Under the pieces are notes generated by a model. It saw only the letters and a program-made list of their open reading frames with translations. It had not been told where the DNA came from and did not search any database. From CAG-1031 sp964391735 (GTDB lineage: Bacteria > Bacteroidota > Bacteroidia > Bacteroidales > Muribaculaceae): a stretch of 13,330 bases of DNA. Made by a program: the position numbers and the translations under genes. The DNA lies in NCBI GenBank assembly GCA_964391735.1, contig CAYMNF010000054.1, positions 1 to 13,330 of the forward strand. Direction: 5' to 3'. Shown here in pieces: positions 6,945 through 13,330 of this stretch. How positions within the stretch are numbered: the stretch's first letter is position 1; each line of letters starts with the position of its first letter.

Positions 6945-7177
6945 AAAAATCAACTCACCTTTAGGGATTCGTATGTTGGAGACATCCTTAAAAGGATATC
7001 ATCGCTATAATCCCGAGAGAGCGTCATTCTGCGCGTCATCATGTCATGGAATTGTCCAGATTCCGGATATGACTCGCCGAGTCGCTTACTGTATGTCAGC
7101 AATAGCCTCGCAAACAGGCCATCACTGATGCAAATATAGCTTTTTTTTGAATTACACTCCTTGGTGAGTTGATTTTT
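6945..7177. repeat. 233-bp segment bounded by exact 15-bp inverted repeats
   Basis: AAAAATCAACTCACC at 6945-6959 is the exact reverse complement of GGTGAGTTGATTTTT at 7163-7177. The bounded segment is noncoding and contains the leftward TATATTTG box, about 97 bp upstream of an operon start. This matches the layout of Bacteroidales invertible promoters. A short transposon-like (MITE) element is the main alternative, but no target-site duplication is evident. No recombinase gene is in the window. Confidence 0.65.
7131..7138 (-). promoter_or_regulatory. -7 element facing the zinc-ribbon operon
   Basis: TATATTTG on the minus strand is a perfect TAnnTTTG and is followed by CA, as at other promoters here. 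No TTTG is found 19-21 nt upstream, so it may need an activator. It would give a leader of roughly 280 nt before ATG 6847. It lies inside the inverted-repeat-bounded segment. Confidence 0.5.
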
Positions 7178-7252
7178 TTGCTATGATAATTTAATAGTCA
7201 TATTGGACACCCTAATCTTCAAGTGCCAAGGATACCGTTGTGACTCACGGTT

Positions 7253-7747
7253 TTATTTATTGAAATTTACTGTTGCCGTACCATTGAAGGTGTAAGTTGC
7301 GTTACCACCAATTATGGTGGAGCCTGACATTTTAAGGTTATCAAACTCTACTTTCATAGTGTTCTTGCCGAATGACTTAGCAATAGCCTTGCCACTTACA
7401 TAATCAAGTGTTGACATTGAGGCATCGCTCACATCCATTACAGTCATTGTCAATGACATGTCGGCAAAGTTATCACCCTCTTTGACGGTTGCACCACTTG
7501 GTGTAAAATCAAAGGTATAGCCACAAGCATTGTTATCCTTATCAAGTACCGAGACAGTAAACGTGCCTTCCTCCCAAGACCCGTCCCACGACATAACAGG
7601 ATTAGCCTTGTACTTCACTCCATTTATGGTTAGGGAGCTGTTAGTTGTGGGGGCGTTGGGCTCATCATCGTCATCGCCACAACCCGTAAGAGCCAAAGAC
7701 ATTGTGGCGAAAAGTGCCACATAAAGTAATGTTAGATACTTCTTCAT
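7253..7747 (-). CDS. Small surface-exposed-type lipoprotein
   Basis: Function unknown; 164 residues. It has a type II signal peptide (residues 1-22, MKKYLTLLYVALFATMSLAL) with lipobox LTGC and acylated Cys23. The next residues are GDDDDE. An acidic run after the lipid Cys is the known lipoprotein export signal in Bacteroidetes, so the protein is probably carried to the outer face of the outer membrane. The mature part looks all-beta, with repeated short strands (GVKYKANPVMSW, GTFTVSVLDKDN, GYTFDFTP, NATYTFNGTATVNF). It resembles the many small beta-sandwich lipoproteins of Bacteroidales. It lies 79 nt downstream of the shortened paralogue gene and could be cotranscribed with it. A poor hairpin after the stop has no T-run. 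Confidence 0.85.
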   Translation of the reverse strand: MKKYLTLLYVALFATMSLALTGCGDDDDEPNAPTTNSSLTINGVKYKANPVMSWDGSWEEGTFTVSVLDKDNNACGYTFDFTPSGATVKEGDNFADMSLTMTVMDVSDASMSTLDYVSGKAIAKSFGKNTMKVEFDNLKMSGSTIIGGNATYTFNGTATVNFNK

Positions 7748-7826
7748 TTCTGTGCTGTTTTTTAGATTACAAATTGCAAATGTTTAATTTTGGTCGCTTT
7801 CACTTATATCCGTTACTGGTGCGCTG

Positions 7827-8267
7827 TTAGGTTAGTTTCAGGATGTCCCCAACCTCAAGATTGCTGTTTGATACCTTTACGACCTCACAGTATCCCTCGC
7901 CCAAGTGGTACAGGTGGATTTCCCGGTCAGGTTGACACTTCAGGATCACCACAGCACCTGCGTCAAGCTCGCTGAAATTCATGGACATTGTCTCCTTGTC
8001 AAAGTCGAGTATCCGGTCGCTGATTGACTCCATGAAGTTTTCCCATGAAGGATATCCGAGATACTTTGCCAGTATCTTCAGTGTGGAATTGCGAGGTGTG
8101 AAATTATACGGAAGAACCCCTACAAGACGTTTGATGGTGTTGGCGGCAAGTCGTTCTCCGGTTTTCAACTGTATATCAAGAGCCAGAACAGTGGCTCCCG
8201 ATGCTGTGGTAACATCGCAACCGCACCTTTCACTGAGATATTTGATAATGCCGTAATTGAATTTCAT
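7827..8267 (-). CDS. Uncharacterised DNA-binding-like protein, shortened paralogue
   Basis: 146 residues; family not characterised to my knowledge. The first 88 residues are roughly two-thirds identical by eye to the protein at 9657-10211. Shared blocks include MKFN..IIKYLS, TASGAT, KTGERLAANT, KRLVGVLPY, PR.STL and YLGY.SWE.F. The helical pattern with an ANT.KRLVG core looks like a helix-turn-helix, so DNA binding is inferred. A linker leads to a second domain with PDREI, CEV and NS.L..GDIL shared with the paralogue. The protein then stops where the paralogue continues for about 50 residues. After the TAA the frame reads QRTSNGYK before a second stop, faintly like the paralogue's QLAEGYPL, so the tail may have been lost by mutation. 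It has its own -7 box at 8362-8369. Confidence 0.82.
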   Translation of the reverse strand: MKFNYGIIKYLSERCGCDVTTASGATVLALDIQLKTGERLAANTIKRLVGVLPYNFTPRNSTLKILAKYLGYPSWENFMESISDRILDFDKETMSMNFSELDAGAVVILKCQPDREIHLYHLGEGYCEVVKVSNSNLEVGDILKLT

Positions 8268-8361
8268 CTTTATCCCTCACAGCCTTGAAACAGACAGTTA
8301 AAAAATGACAGGAGAGTCCTTTAAACACAAGGGAACCGCCAACGGTTTTGTGCTGTATTTG

Positions 8362-8369
8362 CAAATTTA
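8362..8369 (-). promoter_or_regulatory. -7 element of the shortened paralogue gene
   Basis: TAAATTTG on the minus strand is a perfect TAnnTTTG, followed by CAAATA. No TTTG is at the right distance upstream; the spot is instead taken by a long inverted repeat (8382-8417). The transcript leader would be about 90 nt. Confidence 0.6.
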
Positions 8370-8381
8370 GGACAGAACCTT

Positions 8382-8417
8382 AATAATGCCTATGTACATT
8401 TTGTACATATCATTATT
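8382..8417. repeat. Extended inverted repeat between kinase gene and paralogue promoter
   Basis: The inner arms TATGTACA (8391-8398) and TGTACATA (8402-8409) are perfect, around a TTT centre. The outer arms AATAATG (8382-8388) and CATTATT (8411-8417) pair across a small asymmetric bulge. It lies 13 nt past the kinase stop and immediately upstream of the -7 box at 8362. It could be a dimeric-regulator operator or the 3' hairpin of the kinase transcript. The lack of a U-run on the minus strand argues against a simple terminator. Confidence 0.7.
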
Positions 8418-8429
8418 TTGACCGAGGGA

Positions 8430-9653
8430 CTAATTAATGTTATATAGTATTTTACCTGCCGCTAACTGCTCGGTATTAATGGCCTTGTAGACCACTCTTC
8501 TAATAAATGTGGCGTACCGGGGATAGAGTGCAGCCAGCGAGTCTCCGAGCGACATGCCCCGTTTTTGTGCCTGCTTCATCTGTCTCTGAGCATTGGCTAG
8601 GGCCTCATCAGTGACATTGCTGTCGTTGACACATGCAGGCCTGACATTGGAGTGATAGTCGGCGGCTATCCGATCAGAGATTTCCCGTTCAAGCCGCTTA
8701 GTGACATCCTCCGTTGTAGGCCGGGGTGCGTCGGGTAAAGATGTGACTACGCCCACGGATTCCGCAACCGGCTGAGAGTGAATATCAACGGCTGACATGA
8801 CAGTGTCACCACCCGCGGGGCCTGTCACGGGCAATGTAGCAGTCGGGACATCCGCGTCATGCTTCAGCAAAAAAATAGCTGTTATGACAACAGTCAGCAG
8901 CAACGCCGCGACAAGCAGATGCAGGCTTCTGACACGCCGCGGGGCCGGAATCGCCGCTATTGCCTCACGGCTTGAGCCAAATCGAGCGATAGGGTCATCG
9001 GCGGTAGCCTTAGCGATGAAACGCTTCCACCGTGAGTGCATGCGGGGGTCGACCGTCAACGCCTCAATGATCTTGCCTATGAGATAGATATCGGTGTAGG
9101 CGTTGGTCTCACCACCGTTTTGTTCGGGAGCCTTATACTCAATGGTAAACCCCTGAGTGGTGGAATCATCAGGCGTATAGGCACAGCTGAAATCAATAAT
9201 CTTCACATTCTCCCCCACCCGCGTTATCATCACATTCTCGGGCTTAAGGTCCAGATGTAGCACGCCCCTGGAGTGAATATAACCTACCGCTTCAAGCAAT
9301 TGACGGGCAACCTTGACGATGAAATCATGCGCCCTGACGCGAGGATCACCTTCATCAATCATCTGCCTGAGGCTCTTGCCGTCCACATATTCCTCATAGA
9401 CAACATTATCCTCATAGCGCAGATAGCGCACGATGTATGGATGATCAAGGTTATAACCTACCTCAAATTCCTTCCTTAGAGCAGTAATTGAGCGCAGATC
9501 GTGTCGACATCCATCGGAAAGAGTCTTGATGAAGTGCAGTTTGCCATACACCCTTGCCGTGTAGAAACGATACCGGGCGTTCTCACCCGGGTCAATAGCT
9601 TGCCATTCCGGCGAAACCGTTTGTGCCGATTCTTCACAGAAATCGCTCGTCAT
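8430..9653 (-). CDS. Membrane-anchored Hanks-type Ser/Thr protein kinase
   Basis: 407 residues. A cytoplasmic kinase domain spans about 25-235, one transmembrane helix about 244-263 (LLVAALLLTVVITAIFLL), then a 144-residue exported tail without a known domain. Kinase marks are HFIK with Lys43, a helix-C Glu (62 or 64), the catalytic loop HLDLKPENVMI (133-143; Asp135, Lys137, Asn140), IIDFS (Asp154) and APEQ (175-178). Odd points: no glycine-rich GxGxxG loop (the segment is RYRFYTARVYGKLHF), Leu in place of Arg in HRD, and DFS instead of DFG. Key Lys and Asp residues remain, so activity is plausible. The exported tail is predicted helical near its end. The gene begins 3 nt after the stop of the upstream DNA-binding-like gene, so the two form an operon. 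Substrate is unknown; the operon partner or the surface proteins nearby are candidates only by position. Confidence 0.93.
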   Translation of the reverse strand: MTSDFCEESAQTVSPEWQAIDPGENARYRFYTARVYGKLHFIKTLSDGCRHDLRSITALRKEFEVGYNLDHPYIVRYLRYEDNVVYEEYVDGKSLRQMIDEGDPRVRAHDFIVKVARQLLEAVGYIHSRGVLHLDLKPENVMITRVGENVKIIDFSCAYTPDDSTTQGFTIEYKAPEQNGGETNAYTDIYLIGKIIEALTVDPRMHSRWKRFIAKATADDPIARFGSSREAIAAIPAPRRVRSLHLLVAALLLTVVITAIFLLKHDADVPTATLPVTGPAGGDTVMSAVDIHSQPVAESVGVVTSLPDAPRPTTEDVTKRLEREISDRIAADYHSNVRPACVNDSNVTDEALANAQRQMKQAQKRGMSLGDSLAALYPRYATFIRRVVYKAINTEQLAAGKILYNIN

Positions 9654-9656
9654 CGG

Positions 9657-10211
9657 TTACCGAATGATGTTAATATTGGATATGCCGGTTATCTTGGCTG
9701 CAACATAACTTCCATTGTTACGGCCGTTGCGTATCACCTTCTTCGCCACAAGCGGATATCCCTCGGCCAGTTGCGACAGCACAAGGATGTCACCGGCGGA
9801 GAGCTTGCTGTTGGCGACCTCTATGACTTCACACCGTCCTCCGCCCATGCAACGCAAACTGATCTCCCTGTCAGGCTCCCACCCGAACGTTATGCGTGTA
9901 CCCGGCACAAGTGCACTGACATCGATAAACGGATTTTCGGCATTAAAGGCCGAGACCCTATCGTTTATCGCACTGATGAAAAGCTCCCATGACGAGTAAC
10001 CCAGATATGCGGCAATGATATCGAGAGTGGAGCCTCGTGGCGAAAAATCGTAGGGAAGCACCCCCACCAGCCGCTTAAGAGTATTCGCGGCAAGCCTTTC
10101 TCCCGTTTTCCCTTCAATATCATTGGCAAGCGCGGTAGCCCCCGATGCCGTGGACACATCCACACCACATTGATCACTCAGATACTTGATTATGACTTTA
10201 TTAAATTTCAT
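9657..10211 (-). CDS. Uncharacterised DNA-binding-like protein, full-length paralogue
   Basis: 184 residues from ATG 10211. The frame stays open to 10349, but 10211 gives the MKFN start shared with the paralogue at 8267 and lies downstream of a good promoter. Residues 1-88 form the helical domain described for the paralogue (TASGAT, KTGERLAANTLKRLVGVLPY, STLDIIAAYLGYSSWELF). The second domain begins near PGTRITFGWEPDREI and runs through CEVIEVANSKLSAGDIL and AEGYPLVAKK to GSYVAAKITGISNI. This pattern of a TLD.LA.YLGY.SW helix followed by a W.PDR / NSKL..GD domain recurs, from memory, in unnamed Bacteroidales proteins; I know no assigned function. It is the first gene of a two-gene operon with the kinase (3 nt gap). 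Confidence 0.85.
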   Translation of the reverse strand: MKFNKVIIKYLSDQCGVDVSTASGATALANDIEGKTGERLAANTLKRLVGVLPYDFSPRGSTLDIIAAYLGYSSWELFISAINDRVSAFNAENPFIDVSALVPGTRITFGWEPDREISLRCMGGGRCEVIEVANSKLSAGDILVLSQLAEGYPLVAKKVIRNGRNNGSYVAAKITGISNINIIR

Positions 10212-10297
10212 TTCAACCAGCATATCTGCCTCCGACCCGCTAACATCAGCTGTAAACGGCAATCCGATAGGGGCTTTTGCATGACGGCCTGATTTTG

Positions 10298-10329
10298 CAA
10301 AATTAGAAATTATTATCCGGCTCCCCAAC
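10298..10329 (-). promoter_or_regulatory. Promoter of the DNA-binding-like/kinase operon
   Basis: On the minus strand, GTTG (10326-10329) is followed after 20 nt by TAATTTTG (10298-10305), a perfect -7 box with a 3-of-4 -33. A perfect 12-bp palindrome ATTTTGCAAAAT (10292-10303) overlaps the -7 box and the expected start point. The leader to ATG 10211 is about 80 nt. Confidence 0.7.
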
Positions 10330-10429
10330 AGGCACACCCCAGAATGCAAAAACTTGGTATTATAACACTGTAGTTCAATGTTTTAAACCCTAACAAATGA
10401 TGATTGGGAGACGGTAACGTTTTTTTTCG

Positions 10430-10437
10430 TAATTTTG
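10430..10437 (+). promoter_or_regulatory. -7 element of gltX-waaA
   Basis: TAATTTTG is a perfect TAnnTTTG, 20 nt before ATG 10458. The -33 side is weak (TTGG at 10404-10407, spacing 22). It fires away from the divergent operon promoter about 125 nt to the left. Confidence 0.65.
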
Positions 10438-10457
10438 CGCAAAATTTATATTGGTAA

Positions 10458-12002
10458 ATGGAACGCAAAGTCAGAGTAAGGTTTGCTCCCTCTCCCACCG
10501 GGCCGTTGCATATCGGCGGGGTACGCACAGCACTGTTCAACTATCTTTTTGCACGTCAACATGGCGGTGACATGATTCTTCGCATCGAGGACACCGACAG
10601 CCGACGCTTCGTCCCCGGAGCCGAGGATTACATCAACGAGGCCCTGGCTTGGCTCGGCATTGAGATTGACGAGGGGGTGCGACAAGGGGGTGGCTACGGC
10701 CCCTACAAGCAGAGCGAGCGACGCGACATTTACCGCAAACATGTACAGACCCTCCTTGACAACGGCAAGGCTTATATAGCGTTTGACACACCTGAGGAAC
10801 TGGAAAACGCACGCGCTCAGCAACCGAACTTCCAGTATGACGCCTCAACGCGCATGGGCATGCGCAACTCTCTGTCTCTGCCTGCCGAGGAGGTGGAGCG
10901 CCTGCTCTCTGAGGGTACTCCCTACGTGGTGCGCTTCAAGATTGAGCCGGGACGCGATATCACCGTCAACGACCTTCTGCGTGGCCCGGTGACCATCAAC
11001 TCCTCAATCCTTGATGACAAAGTGCTGTATAAGAGTGCCGATGACCTGCCCACTTATCACCTCGCAAACATTGTCGATGACCACCTGATGGAGGTGTCGC
11101 ACGTTATTCGCGGCGAGGAGTGGCTCCCCTCGGCCCCCCTGCATGTGTTGCTGTATGAGGCATTTGGCTGGACCGACACCCAACCCCAATTTGTGCATCT
11201 GCCCCTGCTTCTGAAGCCTGACGGCAAAGGAAAACTGAGCAAGCGCGACGGCGACCGCCTGGGCTTCCCCGTCTTCCCCCTGGAGTGGCATGATCCCAAA
11301 TCCGGGGAGGTTGCCTCAGGGTATCGCGAAAGCGGATATCTGCCTGAGGCAGTTGTAAACTTCCTGGCTTTGTTGGGGTGGAATCCCGGCGATGACGTTG
11401 AGCTGATGGACAAGGAGACCCTGATACGCAAGTTCTCATTTGACCACTGCTCACGCTCAGGAGCGCGCTTTGCATACGAGAAAGGGCGGTGGTTCAACCA
11501 CGAGTACCTGCAGCAGATGGATGATGCACGCCTTGCCGAGCTTTTCAGGCCCGTGCTTGAGCAAAACGGCGTTAACCCTGATGACTTCTCGCCGGAATAC
11601 ATACGCCGCGCCCTTGCCATGGTTAAAAGCCGCCTGAACTTCGTCAGCGAGGGCTGGCAAAATGCCCGGTTCTTCTTTGTGGCTCCCACAGAGTATGAGG
11701 CCAAAAGCGTCAAAAAACGCTGGAGCGCCGACACACCCCGCATAATGGATGAGCTGTTGGCCGTGCTGCACTCCCTCCCCGACATAAAGGCCACTACCGC
11801 CGAGCCGGCCGTCCTCAACTGGATTGCTGAAAAAGGGTACCATTTGGGCAACGTGATGAACGCCTTCCGCCTGGCTGTGGTGGGCGAATGCAAGGGCCCG
11901 CACATGTTTGACATTATAGAACTGTTAGGCTTGCCCGAGACCGAGGCACGCGTGCGCCGCGCATGTGCCGAGATTGAGATTCCGCAACCCAAAGCTGACT
12001 GA
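10458..12002 (+). CDS. gltX: Glutamyl-tRNA synthetase
   Basis: Class I aminoacyl-tRNA synthetase that charges tRNA-Glu with glutamate in the cytoplasm; 514 residues, normal length. The ATP-binding HIGH motif appears as PSPTGPLHIGGVRTALFNY (11-29, HIGG at 18-21). The KMSKS equivalent is KLSKRDGD (259-266). Other family blocks are LRIEDTDSRR, YKQSERRDIY, VIRGEEWLPSAP and NFLALLGWNPG. The start at 10458 gives the standard MERKVRVRFAPSPTG beginning. waaA follows with only 2 nt between stop and start, so the pair is cotranscribed. The amino acid is supported by overall similarity to GltX; there is no sign of the shorter GluQ-type paralogue. Confidence 0.98.
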   Translation: MERKVRVRFAPSPTGPLHIGGVRTALFNYLFARQHGGDMILRIEDTDSRRFVPGAEDYINEALAWLGIEIDEGVRQGGGYGPYKQSERRDIYRKHVQTLLDNGKAYIAFDTPEELENARAQQPNFQYDASTRMGMRNSLSLPAEEVERLLSEGTPYVVRFKIEPGRDITVNDLLRGPVTINSSILDDKVLYKSADDLPTYHLANIVDDHLMEVSHVIRGEEWLPSAPLHVLLYEAFGWTDTQPQFVHLPLLLKPDGKGKLSKRDGDRLGFPVFPLEWHDPKSGEVASGYRESGYLPEAVVNFLALLGWNPGDDVELMDKETLIRKFSFDHCSRSGARFAYEKGRWFNHEYLQQMDDARLAELFRPVLEQNGVNPDDFSPEYIRRALAMVKSRLNFVSEGWQNARFFFVAPTEYEAKSVKKRWSADTPRIMDELLAVLHSLPDIKATTAEPAVLNWIAEKGYHLGNVMNAFRLAVVGECKGPHMFDIIELLGLPETEARVRRACAEIEIPQPKAD

Positions 12003-12004
12003 TT

Positions 12005-13252
12005 TTGAGCCTACCCTATAACCTTGGCGTATACCTTTATCGTGCGGCCATAGCCGGGGCTGCCCTCAAAAAGGGGAAAGCGCGGCTACTGCACAACGGC
12101 CAGAAGAGGACCCTCAAGACCCTGCGCGATGCGCTCGGCAACCGACCCGTTGACGAAAAATGGGTGTGGATACACGCGGCCTCCCTGGGCGAGTTTGAAC
12201 AGGGACGCCCCCTGATTGAACTTTTACGTGCCCGGCAACCTGAGGTAAAGATTCTGCTCACCTTCTTCAGCCCGTCGGGCTATGAGGTGCGCAAAAACTA
12301 TCCCGGGGCCGACATGGTGGCCTACCTGCCCATGGACACCCCTCCAAACGTGCGGCGGTTTCTGGACATTGTGCGCCCGTGCATGGCCGTCTTCGTCAAA
12401 TATGAGTTTTGGGGAAATTATCTCAGAGCCCTTAAGCGCAGAAATATCCCCACCTATATAATATCGGCAATCTTCCGTCCCAACCAGATATTCTTTAAAC
12501 CCTGGGGCGGGGAATTCCGCCGCATGTTAGGATGCTTTACCCGCCTGTTTGTTCAGGACGAGGCATCCCGTGACTTGCTTGCGGGCATCGGCATCAACAA
12601 CGTCACCGTCGCGGGCGATACGCGCTTTGACCGGGTGGCCGACATCCGACAAAATGCCCGCAAGGTACCATTCATTGACCGCATGGTGGCCGACACAACT
12701 CAGGTTCTTGTCGCCGGCAGCACATGGCCGCAAGATGAGGATATGTTAGCGCGCTGGCTGAAACAACACCCAACGGTGAAAGCCATTATCGCCCCCCATG
12801 AGTTCACCCCTGAGAGGCTCCTACAGCTTGTAAACCTTTTTGGCAAGGAGGATACCCGGCTTCTCTCAAAAGTAACCGAAGAAGAGGCCGCCAAGACAAG
12901 GATAGTCATTGTTGACTCCTTCGGGCTGCTGTCAAGTTTGTATAAATACGGGACATGGGCATACGTTGGCGGCGGGTTCGGCACCGGCATCCACAACATC
13001 AACGAGGCTGCTGCCTACGGCATCCCCGTTGTCTATGGTCCTAACAACAAAAAATTCAAGGAAGCCGCCGATTTGGCAAAATGCGGCGGCGGATTCCCGG
13101 TGACGGACTATGATACCTTTGCCCGGACAGCCGATGCTCTCACAGCAACCGACAGCACCTTGCGTACAAAAGCATCACAAGCTGCCGGGGAGTACATCGC
13201 GGCCTCAATCGGTGCCACAAACCGCATTTACTCAGAACTTTTCCCGGCATAA
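12005..13252 (+). CDS. waaA: 3-deoxy-D-manno-octulosonic acid (Kdo) transferase
   Basis: Inner-membrane-associated GT-B glycosyltransferase that adds Kdo from CMP-Kdo to the lipid A precursor during lipopolysaccharide synthesis; 415 residues. An N-terminal hydrophobic stretch (NLGVYLYRAAIAGAAL) anchors it. VWIHAASLGEFEQGRP (54-69) holds the conserved Glu63 of the SxGE motif used as catalytic base. Later motifs are AGSTWPQDE, APHEFTPER, and GGGFGTGIHNINEAAAYG followed by PVVYGPNNKKFKEA for the CMP-Kdo side. The start is TTG at 12005. An in-frame TGA at 11996 leaves only CTG 11999 or ATT 12002 as alternatives, so a non-ATG start is forced. It lies 2 nt after gltX. Also known as kdtA. No terminator with a T-run is seen in the remaining 78 nt. 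Confidence 0.95.
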   Translation: MSLPYNLGVYLYRAAIAGAALKKGKARLLHNGQKRTLKTLRDALGNRPVDEKWVWIHAASLGEFEQGRPLIELLRARQPEVKILLTFFSPSGYEVRKNYPGADMVAYLPMDTPPNVRRFLDIVRPCMAVFVKYEFWGNYLRALKRRNIPTYIISAIFRPNQIFFKPWGGEFRRMLGCFTRLFVQDEASRDLLAGIGINNVTVAGDTRFDRVADIRQNARKVPFIDRMVADTTQVLVAGSTWPQDEDMLARWLKQHPTVKAIIAPHEFTPERLLQLVNLFGKEDTRLLSKVTEEEAAKTRIVIVDSFGLLSSLYKYGTWAYVGGGFGTGIHNINEAAAYGIPVVYGPNNKKFKEAADLAKCGGGFPVTDYDTFARTADALTATDSTLRTKASQAAGEYIAASIGATNRIYSELFPA

Positions 13253-13330
13253 CGGATAATCCGGGCCTAACGGCACCAGGGCAACCGCATCAAAATTTGG
13301 CAAAGTAGCAGCCGTCAAGGTTTTGCGAAA

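Larger units (their letters stand above)
6848..7252. other. 405-nt intergenic region upstream of the zinc-ribbon operon
   Basis: No convincing gene. A 64-codon + strand frame (6934-7128) has no recognisable protein pattern or start signal. The region holds an exact 15-bp inverted repeat (6945-6959 and 7163-7177) and a leftward -7 box (7131-7138). It also has a short hairpin (ATCCTT/AAGGAT near 6985) and a 13-bp palindrome GACTCGCCGAGTC at 7071-7083. Confidence 0.7.

Noticed and set aside
6934..7128. 64-codon + strand open frame in the 405-nt intergenic region
   Set aside because: No recognisable protein pattern or promoter; it lies within the inverted-repeat-bounded segment and looks like chance.
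7225..7252. Hairpin ACCGT/ACGGT after the lipoprotein stop as terminator
   Set aside because: Only a 5-bp stem and no T-run on the minus strand.
10212..10349. Extended N-terminus for the full-length DNA-binding-like protein
   Set aside because: It would include the promoter -7 box and has no counterpart in the paralogue, which begins at the same MKFN.
4326..10450. Search for a second copy of the tRNA-Glu 3' end as an attachment site
   Set aside because: No repeat of the T-arm/acceptor sequence long enough to be convincing was found by eye.
11057..11992. 311-codon minus-strand open frame inside gltX
   Set aside because: Shadow of gltX codon bias; Ser/Arg-rich translation with no family pattern.
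13242..13266. CCCGG/CCGGG pair around the waaA stop as terminator
   Set aside because: Short stem, long loop and no T-run; the remaining 3' bases show no clear feature.

Overview
The window reads as a chromosomal segment of a Bacteroidales bacterium, possibly of the Muribaculaceae type. Three things point there. The promoter-like sites follow the Bacteroidetes pattern TTTG-N19-21-TAnnTTTG. The single tRNA gene has no encoded CCA. The gene content (TIGR02757, CdsA, a short ManC, GltX-WaaA, a lipoprotein with an Asp run after its lipid Cys) is typical of the order. Genus and species cannot be fixed from sequence alone.

Layout: (1) 1-4143 is core metabolism and envelope. It holds the 3' part of gapA, starting at the catalytic cysteine, with a strong terminator; a TIGR02757/DUF2400 gene; a tail-to-tail overlapping cdsA with a secreted glucosaminidase gene upstream of it on the minus strand; and a divergent manC. 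(2) 4209-4371 is a compact tRNA-Glu(CTC) unit with its own promoter and a bidirectional-looking terminator. (3) 4535-10211 is a block of seven genes, all on the minus strand. Its left part is visibly richer in A+T than the flanks. Read in transcription order it contains a small DNA-binding-like protein, a membrane-anchored Ser/Thr kinase (3 nt apart), a second shortened paralogue of the first protein, a surface-type lipoprotein, and a tight three-gene operon of zinc-ribbon/DUF805, zinc-ribbon/transmembrane and secreted adhesin-E-like proteins. (4) 10430-13252 returns to core genes, gltX and waaA, tightly coupled and rightward.

The accessory block is the part most worth attention. Two paralogous proteins of an uncharacterised family bracket a transmembrane kinase with unusual catalytic motifs. 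Each paralogue has its own Bacteroidetes -7 element, and a long inverted repeat sits just upstream of the second one. Upstream of the zinc-ribbon operon, an exact 15-bp inverted repeat bounds about 230 bp of noncoding DNA. That segment contains the only perfect TAnnTTTG box found facing the operon, which is the architecture of an invertible phase-variation promoter. My working inference is a cell-surface sensing or signalling region under switchable control. None of the accessory proteins' functions is established from this sequence.
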